64,000 nucleotides of DNA, from contig CABUBH010000002.1 of assembly GCA_902489775.1 (NCBI GenBank), positions 1-64,000 on the forward strand. Direction: 5' to 3'. The DNA is from an uncultured Collinsella sp. Its GTDB lineage: Bacteria; Actinomycetota; Coriobacteriia; Coriobacteriales; Coriobacteriaceae. Under the pieces are notes generated by a model, which did not search any database, was not told where the DNA came from, and saw nothing but the letters and a program-made list of their open reading frames with translations. Shown here in pieces: positions 44,801 to 51,480 of the stretch (positions are counted from its first letter, which is position 1; every line of letters begins with the position of its first letter). Position numbers and translations under genes: made by a program.

Positions 44801-46620
44801 CGCAGCTTAATGACCTTGAACAGGGCATTCTTGATGACGGAATAAGACAGGCCGGCCGCGATGTCGCCCACCGTGGCGCCTTCCTTTTGCGCCTGCTTGA
44901 CGCGCGAGTTCATAAAGACCGTGCAGCGGCTGCCCAGGTCGACCGGGGCCTTGGCATGGATGGCGGCATCGGCAAACGCGCGCACGTCCATGTTCATAGA
45001 GACGGCGAAGCTCTCGATAAAGCTACCGCAACCCGACGAGCAGGCCTCGTTGAGCATGATGTGCTCGATCACGCCGTCCTTGACGCGCAGGCACTTCATG
45101 TCCTGGCCGCCGATGTCCAGGATAAACTCGACGCCGGGCAGGAATGCCTTGGCGCCGCGCAGGTGAGCGACGGTCTCGATCTCGCCGGAATCGGCCTTGA
45201 GGGCCTCGATGAGCAGTGCCTCGCCATAACCGGTGGTGGTCACGTGGCCGATGGTGCAGCCGGCGGGAATGTGGTTGTAGAAATCGGCCATGATGACCTT
45301 GGCCGTGCCCAGAATATCACCGTTGTTGTTGCCGTACCAGGTGTGCAGCAGCTGGCCGTCCTCGCCCACGAGCGCGGCCTTCATGGTGGTGGAGCCGGCA
45401 TCGATACCGATGAACACGCGGCCGGTGTAGCCGTCGAGCTTGCCCTTGGGGACGACCTCGGTATCGTGGCGGTTCTTGAACTCGGAAAAATCTTCGTCAG
45501 TGGCAAAGAGCGGGTCCAGACGCTCAACCTCGGCACCCTGCGTGTCACCCAGACTATCGATGGCATCGATGAGCTGCGGGAACGTGCTGAGCTTGTTGGA
45601 CTCGTGCGCCATGGCGGCGCCGCTCGCCACAAACAGGTGAGCGTTTCGGGGCACGATGCGGTGCTCCTCGTCCAGGTTGAGCGTGAGGTAGAAGCGGTGG
45701 CGCAACTCGGAAAGGTACTGCAGCGGGCCGCCCAGGAAGGCGACGCTGCCGCGGATGGGACGGCCGCACGCCAGGCCCGAGATGGTCTGGGTCACGACGG
45801 CCTGGAAGATGGACGCGGCGACGTCCTCGGGGCGGGCGCCCTCGTTGAGCAGCGGCTGGACGTCGGTCTTGGCAAAAACGCCGCAGCGGCTGGCAATGGG
45901 ATAGATGGTGGTGGCGTTTGCCGCGAGCTCGTTGAGGCCGCTGGCATCGGTGTGCAGCAGAGTGGCCATCTGGTCGATGAAGGCGCCCGTGCCGCCGGCG
46001 CAGGTGCCGTTCATGCGCTGCTCGATGCCGTTGTCGAAGTAGATGATCTTGGCGTCCTCGCCACCCAGCTCGATGGCGACATCGGTGGCCGGGATGAGGG
46101 TCTCGACGGCACGCTTGCTGGCGATGACCTCCTGGACAAACTCCAGGTCGAGCCACTGGGACAGCAGCAGGCCGCCCGATCCGGTGATGGCGCAGGTCAT
46201 CTGGGCCGTCGGCAGTACAGTCGCGGCACCCTCGAACAAGTCGCGGGCGCAAGCGCGGACGTCGGTGTGGTGACGCTGGTACTTGGCGTAGACAATCTGG
46301 TTGTCGTCGTTGAGCACAGCGAGCTTAACGGTGGTGGAGCCCACGTCGATGCCCAGGTGCAGGTTGCCGCGGGCGGCCTCGGGGTTGAAGATCGCGCCTT
46401 CGGGGGCGTGGGCGGCGGTGACGGCTACGGGCTCAGCGGCGGTGGCGGGCTCGCTGACGACGGACGTCTCCCCTGCCGCGTTCTTGGCATCGGCAACTGC
46501 CTCGGCAACTTTCTCGGCAGCCGCGGTCGCCGCCTTCTGCGCGGCGTCCACCACGGCGGGTGCAGCCTCACGCGCGGCAGCGACCATTCGGTCCTTAATG
46601 CCCTCGACGAGTTTGCTCAT
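41836..46620 (-). CDS. Fused 2-hydroxyacyl-CoA dehydratase activase/dehydratase-like giant protein
   Basis: A 1594-aa protein. After an Ala-rich 80-residue N-terminus come two BadF/BcrA-type ATPase domains (LGIDVGSTTVK at about 89; FIGIDAGSTTMK at about 400) with ligands for a shared [4Fe-4S] cluster (NGTCAGGTGAF and NEACSSGCGSF), then a CGRCSNNC segment near 687, a DUF2229 domain (VGIPRALNMYENYPF) near 750, and HgdB-like parts with many Cys to the C-terminus (DGCVSCGTASEE). It probably activates or performs a radical dehydration. A truncated copy is at 36366. A TetR gene lies 11 bases upstream. Confidence 0.88.
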   Translation of the reverse strand: MSKLVEGIKDRMVAAAREAAPAVVDAAQKAATAAAEKVAEAVADAKNAAGETSVVSEPATAAEPVAVTAAHAPEGAIFNPEAARGNLHLGIDVGSTTVKLAVLNDDNQIVYAKYQRHHTDVRACARDLFEGAATVLPTAQMTCAITGSGGLLLSQWLDLEFVQEVIASKRAVETLIPATDVAIELGGEDAKIIYFDNGIEQRMNGTCAGGTGAFIDQMATLLHTDASGLNELAANATTIYPIASRCGVFAKTDVQPLLNEGARPEDVAASIFQAVVTQTISGLACGRPIRGSVAFLGGPLQYLSELRHRFYLTLNLDEEHRIVPRNAHLFVASGAAMAHESNKLSTFPQLIDAIDSLGDTQGAEVERLDPLFATDEDFSEFKNRHDTEVVPKGKLDGYTGRVFIGIDAGSTTMKAALVGEDGQLLHTWYGNNNGDILGTAKVIMADFYNHIPAGCTIGHVTTTGYGEALLIEALKADSGEIETVAHLRGAKAFLPGVEFILDIGGQDMKCLRVKDGVIEHIMLNEACSSGCGSFIESFAVSMNMDVRAFADAAIHAKAPVDLGSRCTVFMNSRVKQAQKEGATVGDIAAGLSYSVIKNALFKVIKLRDPKEIGSQVIVQGGTFMSDATLRAFEQLTGVHAVRPDIAGCMGAYGAALLARDRAGADGTSTILSAEDIAHLTVTQKHVRCGRCSNNCQLTVNDFGGGRRFITGNRCEKGAGHKKQKTEAPNLFKKKNELLFNREVLSPDEAPRGTVGIPRALNMYENYPFWHAFFTRLGFSVQLSDQSSKKTYQAGIESMPSESVCYPAKMSHGHVMNLIDRDVDFIWMPCVRWERKEDPTAGNCYNCPIVMSYPTALALNIDEIREQNIEFLYPFVPYHDKTELKRRLYQVLAVDRVADAQACRGRVRGPKITRSEVDAAVNAAFEADARFHEDVQTMGEEALKWVEDHGGHGIVLAGRPYHNDPEINHALPELISSFGFAVFTEDSLAHLVKPERPIRVVDQWMYHSRLYAVARFVTMRNDLDLIQLNSFGCGLDALTTDQVQEILEASGKIYTVLKIDEVSNLGAARIRIRSLMAALKDQEAERLAEATAAGEAYEQGDAAPVAPSTDAPAFASRKYTFEAQRESASTAWPKVPFTEQMRDEGYTILCPQMAPIHFDLVKEVFRGAGYNLELLPSTDHDAVEAGLRYVNNDICYPSILVTGQIMEAIESGRYDLSKTAVVISQTGGGCRATNYIALIRKALRESGHPEIPVISLSAVALGEDNPGFKITPALLKQAVYAVLFGDVMMQMLYRCRPYEATPGAANALYEEYMARARKLAPKFNRHNYTKLAREAIRAFDTMPLVGEGTKPRVGVVGEILVKFHPTANNHVVDVIEREGCEAVVPGLLDFFLYSMSNAELQKDELGSSATARASMQALIKLVDWMRTPVEEMLEKSRRFEAPERIGTMADKARTVLSVCNNMGEGWLLTAEMLDLIDHGAPNIICTQPFACLPNHVVGKAVIKELRRQHPESNIVAVDYDPGASEVNQLNRIKLMISVAKENMRAGKGFKLEKVAPLAMDEVTGQMRAHDGCVSCGTASEEAVASVAKRLGRGVK

Positions 46621-46631
46621 TGTCTCTCCTC

Positions 46632-47342
46632 TTAGTTGTTGGACTCGACGGTTGCGGTGGTGTCGACCGCATCCTCGAGCTGCAGATTCAATAGCTTCAT
46701 GCCGTATTCCGGCACGTTGATATCGATGGGTTGGCCGTACAGGTCACCAGGGCGCACAAAAGCGATGACCGTCATGATGCGCGCCATGGTCTCGGGCGAT
46801 TCGGAAAGGTCACGCTCAAACCAACGTTGGATCATGCCGACCTCGGCACTCACGACATAGGTGACGTAGTAGTCAAAGAAGGTGCCCAGCGCCAAGCCCA
46901 AAATGCCCGTCTGTGCACGCGGCACCACGGCCTCGCGTGCGGTATCGATGATCTTTTTAATAAAGGCGGGGTCGCCGCCCGGGCCCAGCAGGGCCCCGAT
47001 AAGGTCGCGATTAGCCGCAAGATAGCGAAGCAGCTCAACCGAACCGGGTGCCGGCTCGAGCTCGTCGATATTGCGGTAAAGATCGGGTAATTTAGCTGCG
47101 GTGATAAGCTCAACCCGCTCGCGAATCTCGGCAAGCAGGCCGTTCTCGATCTGGCTGATAAAGTCGGGGATATCGCGGTAGTGCGAATAGAACGTGCGGC
47201 GTGTAAGACCGGCGCGCTCGGTGAGCGACGCGACGTTAATGCGCGAAAGGTCGCCGCTTTCGGCAAGCTCGCTGGCAAGCGCCTGGCGAAGGGCACGCTG
47301 CGAGCGAAGGGACCGGCGATCGCATTTCTCGAGCTGGGACAA
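46632..47342 (-). CDS. TetR-family regulator of the dehydratase gene
   Basis: A 236-aa regulator with an N-terminal helix-turn-helix (INVASLTERAGLTRRTFYSHYRDIPDFI). It lies 11 bases before the giant dehydratase gene and is almost certainly co-transcribed with it. Palindromic operators (47365-47408) lie just upstream, so autoregulation of the two-gene operon is likely. Start context: GAGGACGC precedes the ATG, a weak site. Confidence 0.87.
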   Translation of the reverse strand: MSQLEKCDRRSLRSQRALRQALASELAESGDLSRINVASLTERAGLTRRTFYSHYRDIPDFISQIENGLLAEIRERVELITAAKLPDLYRNIDELEPAPGSVELLRYLAANRDLIGALLGPGGDPAFIKKIIDTAREAVVPRAQTGILGLALGTFFDYYVTYVVSAEVGMIQRWFERDLSESPETMARIMTVIAFVRPGDLYGQPIDINVPEYGMKLLNLQLEDAVDTTATVESNN

Positions 47343-47364
47343 GCGTCCTCCTTGTTACTCAACC

Positions 47365-47408
47365 TGTGCGCTATTGCACAGTGCGAGTATTATTGCACAC
47401 CGTGTGCA
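47365..47408 (-). promoter_or_regulatory. Two palindromic operators before the TetR-dehydratase operon
   Basis: TGTGC-N6-GCACA (47365-47380) and the perfect TGCACA-CCG-TGTGCA (47394-47408) lie 28 bases apart. GTGCGAGTATTATTGCAC between them is a further partial dyad. Position and symmetry fit a TetR dimer pair site. Confidence 0.65.
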
Positions 47409-47434
47409 TCAACACGTAAAGGCAATATTTTGGA

Positions 47435-47463
47435 TGTGACAAAGGGACAGTCCCTTTGTCACA
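47435..47463. repeat. Perfect GGGACAGTCCC palindrome
   Basis: TGTGACAAAGGGAC (47435-47448) and its exact complement (47450-47463) flank a single A, giving 14-bp arms. Same GGGACAG motif as the other short hairpins. It lies upstream of the TetR operon. Confidence 0.75.
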
Positions 47464-47591
47464 ACCCACCTGGCTTTTGGAGCGGCATTACCGATTGTCC
47501 AAAATGTCATTCGTGGGTAGAATAATGTCGACGGCAGCCCAAGTTCTGCAAAGCTGGGCAGCGCCGTTGTTTGCATTAGGGGGTCAACGCC

Positions 47592-47717
47592 TTAGCGGCG
47601 GCGACCCCTTCTGTCGCGCTTCGAACGCTGCTTGAGTGCCTCGGAAAGGCCGACAAGCGCTGTGAAGAACGAGACCAAAGCGGTCAGAAGTCTCACGAAA
47701 TCAATCAAATCGGTCAT
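47592..47717 (-). CDS. Small hydrophobic/basic peptide (41 aa), TisB-like candidate toxin
   Basis: Too short for usual gene callers. ATG at 47715-47717 with a strong GGGAGGTG site seven bases upstream; stop TAA at 47594-47592. Residues 4-27 form a hydrophobic helix (TDLIDFVRLLTALVSFFTAL start), residues 29-41 are very basic (KQRSKRDRRGRRR). This is the layout of type I toxin-like membrane peptides. Its promoter carries a LexA-like box in the spacer. A hairpin (about 47531-47563) follows. No sequence family was recognised; an antisense RNA was not identified. Confidence 0.7.
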   Translation of the reverse strand: MTDLIDFVRLLTALVSFFTALVGLSEALKQRSKRDRRGRRR

Positions 47718-47799
47718 GGGCATCACCTCCCATCAGATGGAGGGCGCTGCCCGGCACATGGAACTGCCGTCAACGATACCGATTCTACCAGAGCCTAGT

Positions 47800-47828
47800 T
47801 ATATATACGAATATATGTTCGTATTCAA
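47800..47828 (-). promoter_or_regulatory. Promoter with a LexA-like (SOS) box in the spacer
   Basis: On the minus strand TTGAAT (47828-47823) and TATATA (47805-47800) are 17 bases apart. The spacer holds CGAACATATATTCG (47821-47808), which fits the Gram-positive SOS box CGAAC-N4-GTTCG at nine of ten fixed positions, and the palindrome extends to ATACGAA/TTCGTAT. The start site would be about 75 bases before the small peptide ATG. Confidence 0.65.
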
Positions 47829-47850
47829 AGAACACAGGCCCCCTCCGCGC

Positions 47851-47874
47851 GACAAAAGGACAGCCCCTTTGTCA
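47851..47874. repeat. GGACAG hairpin after the HAD gene
   Basis: GACAAAAGG pairs imperfectly with CCCTTTGTC around ACAGC. It starts three bases after the HAD stop on the minus strand and is a degenerate member of the hairpin family. Confidence 0.5.
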
Positions 47875-47876
47875 CA

Positions 47877-48740
47877 TTATTCGATGATAGTGCGAGAGTT
47901 TTGCTTGTGCATGGTGGCGAGCATGTGCTTGGGAACGGCGTGGGTCATGCAGCTGCCGATGGTCGCACTCGCGGCGGCCTTCGCTGCATCGCTAGCGTTT
48001 TTGGTCGCGTAGCTGTGGCGGAAACGCTTGAGCATGGCAATGTCGTTGCCGCCGTCGCCGTAGACCGCGACCTCGTCCTCGGCAATACCGTAGTAGCCCG
48101 CCAGCCAGGCCACGCTCTCGCCCTTGTTGCACGCCACGTCCGTGATCTCGAACATCACCGGATCGAACGGCGCGTTGACCACGCGGTCCGATCGCTCGGC
48201 CAAATATGCCTTAAGGTCGCGCTCCAGCTCGGGCGAGGTCACGCGGCAGTTGATCTTGCACACATCGTGGCGCAGGATGTCACCGATCGACTGGTCGAAA
48301 TATTGCTCCTCGTGATACCCGCCACGTGCACGCATGCCACGCATCACGATACGCTTGATAGGGCTGTCCTTTTTAAAGCCCGCCTGGTGCATCTCGAACG
48401 ACCCACTCGAGAACATGCCATCGGGCGTGGAGCAATCAAAGCAAATGTCCGGAAACTCCTTGAGCAGTTCCTCGGTGATCTGCGGGTCAATGGTCCAGGT
48501 TTTGAGCACCTCGCCATGACTGTCGCGCACGATGGAGCCGTTAGAGCAGCAGGCATCGAGCGCCAGCCCTGTAAAGCCATGCTCGCCGATTGGCAACGTC
48601 GAGCGCCCGGTCGCGGGAACCACATGCAAGCCAGCCTCGGTCAGCTCGCGAATGGCATGGCGGATGGTCCCATCTGCCTCGTGTAGGGCGTTTAGCAGCG
48701 TTCCGTCTAAGTCACTCGCAAACATCTTGATCATGGGCAT
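47877..48740 (-). CDS. HAD-superfamily Cof-type phosphatase
   Basis: A 287-aa cytoplasmic hydrolase. Motif I is FASDLDGTLLN (nucleophile Asp), motif II is in VVPATGRST, motif III Lys in CNKGESV, and motif IV GDGGNDIAMLK. A C2-type cap lies between II and III. Substrates of this family are sugar or nucleotide phosphates; none can be named. AAGGAG precedes the ATG at 48738-48740; a second ATG two codons later is also possible. Confidence 0.88.
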   Translation of the reverse strand: MPMIKMFASDLDGTLLNALHEADGTIRHAIRELTEAGLHVVPATGRSTLPIGEHGFTGLALDACCSNGSIVRDSHGEVLKTWTIDPQITEELLKEFPDICFDCSTPDGMFSSGSFEMHQAGFKKDSPIKRIVMRGMRARGGYHEEQYFDQSIGDILRHDVCKINCRVTSPELERDLKAYLAERSDRVVNAPFDPVMFEITDVACNKGESVAWLAGYYGIAEDEVAVYGDGGNDIAMLKRFRHSYATKNASDAAKAAASATIGSCMTHAVPKHMLATMHKQNSRTIIE

Positions 48741-48848
48741 GCCTCTCCTTCGTCTGCACGATATTGTAGACGAGAACGGGCGTGCCCAAACAATGGCGTC
48801 CCGGCGCGGCGAGACAATGCTTCCGTAAATTCACGATGCCCCAGTGCC

Positions 48849-50111
48849 TTAAGACATTCGCCATAAGCGACTTTTCAGCCGATAAAATAGTGCCGTCGTC
48901 AACGTCAGCACCGCCAACATTCCTGCGAATACACTCGCCGGTGTCCATCGATCATATGCGAGCCCATAAACCAATTGGCCAATAGGCGTTGCACAGGAAA
49001 GCATCATATAAACGAGTGCCAGCACTTTTCCGCAGAGTTCCTTTGGCGCTGACCGCTGAACAAATGAAACGATTTCGACCGATGCAATGCTTGCCCACGC
49101 CATGACCCATGCCGAGCCGGCCGCAAGCGCGGCAAACGCTAATTCATTAGGACCGCTCAGTAGCGTGACAATAATCGGTACGACTCCAAAACAGATCATC
49201 GCAACATATCGACATATGCCCTTGAAGGAAAAACGATGCGGCCAAATACCGACCAAACCACTGCCGACAAGACCACCTAAGCCCATAGCCACCTCAATAA
49301 TCCCAACAAAGGATGACTGCATTCCGAGATGCTTTGCAACGATGACGGGAGCACCAATCGTTAACCCAACTAACGCAAGGTTCAAAATAGCTGCAAGCAA
49401 AAACCCAACGAGCAATGATGCGTTTTGAAACAGGTACCGAATCGACTCCCGAAAATCGTTTCGGCATGTCGAGCAAGTCGTACTGTCCCCTGTCATTCCA
49501 GATGAGGCATTTCGCTTGAGTGCGCCCCCGAACAGCAGGGCTGATATCGCAAACGTCAACGCCGCGGTTTCGCATAGAGCATCGATACCAAAGCACCCAT
49601 AGACTGCCGTCCCGACCACAGGGCCCAAGATATTGCTCGCCATGGTTATTTGCGAGACCAACGCAGTGGCACGCTCAACCTTTTCTGGGCCCGTCATGCA
49701 CACCGTCTCAATTTGAAGCATCGGTTTCAGCAGCGATTGGATGCCATATTGGACGCAAAGCATTGCTACCACGACAACGGCAAGAGGCAGCGAACGCCTC
49801 ATGGGGATAAACAACAGTGATGCAGCCATCAGAACAATGCCGAGTACCACAAGAACCCCGCGATGTCTCCCGCGATCCGCCAGAATTCCGCCAGCCGGAG
49901 TCGCAAGCACGCCCGGCACGAACGCTATCGCCGCGACGGTGCCATATAACGTTGACGAGCCGCTGCAATCGAACAAGTAAAGCGGGCACGCAAAGCACAG
50001 TGCCGACAACATCGAATACGCGCACAACTGTGCAACAAGAAGACCGAAAAGCCTGATAGATCGCACTGTTTTTTGCGTCAGCGAGACGCTACTCCTCCGC
50101 ATTCCAGCCAT
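48849..50111 (-). CDS. MFS transporter
   Basis: A 420-aa permease with twelve predicted membrane helices. The loop between helices 2 and 3 has the MFS-like ATPAGGILADRGRHR motif. It resembles drug-efflux MFS proteins; the substrate is unknown. The start was set at the ATG at 50109-50111 (MAGMRRSS) with AAGGGG seven bases upstream. It is downstream of a TetR gene, with a palindromic operator in between, so efflux induced by a ligand is likely. Confidence 0.85.
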   Translation of the reverse strand: MAGMRRSSVSLTQKTVRSIRLFGLLVAQLCAYSMLSALCFACPLYLFDCSGSSTLYGTVAAIAFVPGVLATPAGGILADRGRHRGVLVVLGIVLMAASLLFIPMRRSLPLAVVVVAMLCVQYGIQSLLKPMLQIETVCMTGPEKVERATALVSQITMASNILGPVVGTAVYGCFGIDALCETAALTFAISALLFGGALKRNASSGMTGDSTTCSTCRNDFRESIRYLFQNASLLVGFLLAAILNLALVGLTIGAPVIVAKHLGMQSSFVGIIEVAMGLGGLVGSGLVGIWPHRFSFKGICRYVAMICFGVVPIIVTLLSGPNELAFAALAAGSAWVMAWASIASVEIVSFVQRSAPKELCGKVLALVYMMLSCATPIGQLVYGLAYDRWTPASVFAGMLAVLTLTTALFYRLKSRLWRMS

Positions 50112-50124
50112 AAGCCTACCCCTT

Positions 50125-50208
50125 ATACATACCGCTAGTATGTATTTAATGACTTGAAAAGGGCAGCCGTGGCTACCCTCACAAATCAATTACATACCGT
50201 TGGTATCT
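50125..50208. promoter_or_regulatory. Two ACATACC-type operators between TetR and MFS genes
   Basis: ATACATAC-CGCTA-GTATGTAT (50125-50145) is perfect with 8-bp arms. ACATACC-GTT-GGTATCT (50192-50208) is a related, shorter dyad at the end of the TetR gene. The first lies right at the MFS ribosome site, so the bound repressor would block MFS transcription. Confidence 0.65.
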
Positions 50209-50211
50209 ATA

Positions 50212-50874
50212 TTACCACCCGGCGCGGTCCCATACGTCCCAAATCTGCGCCGTTGTCTGAAGCACTTCATTACCCAAATCGAGCCCCACCGCGGCCGCCA
50301 TCTGCGCCAAACATTGTGCGCGAGCGAGCATTCGCTCCTTGGGCTCGAGCGGACGGAACAATGGCATCAGCCAAAGATTCGCCAACAACGATACGGCCTC
50401 CGCCGCTTCGCGCGGGCATTCACACACAATGGAGCCGTCGGCAATGCCCTCCTCGATCACTGGCAAGAGACAGCCATCGGCCGACTCGTCAAACGAACCT
50501 TGGTACTGCATCGCCAGCAGCCGCGAGCTTTTTACCGGATCTGCCGCAGGATGCATGCGAGCCCATAGCTCGATTTGCGGAACGACGGACTCGGGCGCAT
50601 AAAGTCGTTTGAGCTTTTGAGCTCCCGTCATATTGCCAGCACCGAGTGTCGCGCGACGGTGCTCAGCAATCGGAGCCATCGCTCGATCAAATGCGGCATT
50701 GAAAATCTCTTCTTTACTCTTGAAGTGATGATAGATAGCGCCCTTGGTCATGCCGTCGAGACGGTCAACGATATCCTGGATGCTCGTTCCCTCATAACCC
50801 TGTGCGCAGAATAGCTCCAGCGCCGCGTCGAGAATCTTCGCGACCGTCTCCTCGGGATATTTATTGCGACCCAT
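50212..50874 (-). CDS. TetR-family regulator of the MFS gene
   Basis: A 220-aa regulator with the N-terminal DNA-binding domain ETVAKILDAALELFCAQGYEGTS ending in TKGAIYHHFKSKEEIF, and a ligand domain following. The ATG at 50872-50874 (MGRNKYPEE) is the likely start; the ribosome site is weak. A longer frame to 50910 exists. The MFS gene follows, with two operators between. Confidence 0.87.
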   Translation of the reverse strand: MGRNKYPEETVAKILDAALELFCAQGYEGTSIQDIVDRLDGMTKGAIYHHFKSKEEIFNAAFDRAMAPIAEHRRATLGAGNMTGAQKLKRLYAPESVVPQIELWARMHPAADPVKSSRLLAMQYQGSFDESADGCLLPVIEEGIADGSIVCECPREAAEAVSLLANLWLMPLFRPLEPKERMLARAQCLAQMAAAVGLDLGNEVLQTTAQIWDVWDRAGW

Positions 50875-50948
50875 AATTCGTCCATCCGCAACGCAAGCCT
50901 TATGTCTCATGACAGTATTTTAACGTTGCGAGTGACAAACAGACGAAC

Positions 50949-51287
50949 CTACACTGCAGCGGGGCCGTGTTCGCCGGTGCGTATGCGGATAACCTCCTCG
51001 ACCGGCTCGACCCAGATCTTACCGTCGCCGACGGCGCCAGTGCGTGCGGCGTTGCAGATGATATCGACAATACCGTCGACATGTTCATCGGCGCAGATAA
51101 GGGTGAACTGCACCTTGGGAATCGTGTTGACGAGCAGCTCGTTGCCGCGCACGTACTCCTTCCAGCCGTGCTGCGCACCGCAGCCCCGCACCTGGTTAAT
51201 CGTCATGCCGCGAACATCGGCAGCAAACAGCGCATCCTTAAGAACCTCAAGCTTCTCAGCACGAACGATCGCCGTAATCTTTTTCAT
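50949..51287 (-). CDS. glnK: PII nitrogen regulatory protein (AmtB partner)
   Basis: A 112-aa PII protein that senses 2-oxoglutarate and ATP/ADP and blocks the ammonium channel. The start KKITAIVRAEKLEVLKDAL and C-terminal TGAVGDGKIWVEPVEEVIRIRTGE are typical. The T-loop reads GAQHGWKEYVRGNELLVN: Tyr45 is present, but the position of the usual modified Tyr51 is Leu. It follows amt by about 190 bases; glnK rather than glnB is chosen because of that linkage. Confidence 0.9.
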   Translation of the reverse strand: MKKITAIVRAEKLEVLKDALFAADVRGMTINQVRGCGAQHGWKEYVRGNELLVNTIPKVQFTLICADEHVDGIVDIICNAARTGAVGDGKIWVEPVEEVIRIRTGEHGPAAV

Positions 51288-51396
51288 AGTGAATTCCTCT
51301 CTTCAATAAAAGAAATGAATTGCCATTCAATGACGCGGGTTTCCCAGGTGCCCGAGATTGCCCCGAAAGAGGAGCGCCGCGTACTTCGGTACGCAA

Positions 51397-51480
51397 GCGA
51401 CGGTTTGAGGGGCAAGGTCGGGTGCCTGGGGAAGCCGCGCGACGGTTTGAAGGGCAAGGTGCGGTGCTTGGGGAAGCCGC
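51397..51480. repeat. 42-bp tandem direct repeat between amt and glnK
   Basis: Units 51397-51438 and 51439-51480 start GCGACGGTTTGA and end GGGGAAGCCGC, with about four differences. The second ends at the amt stop codon. The region 51300-51396 holds nothing recognisable apart from TACTTCGGTACG, a small hairpin. Confidence 0.7.

Noticed and set aside
41917..46635. A 1572-codon open frame on the plus strand across the dehydratase gene
   Set aside because: It is the antisense shadow of the minus-strand gene, which has clear activase motifs, a start and a regulator next to it. Such shadows are common at this GC content.
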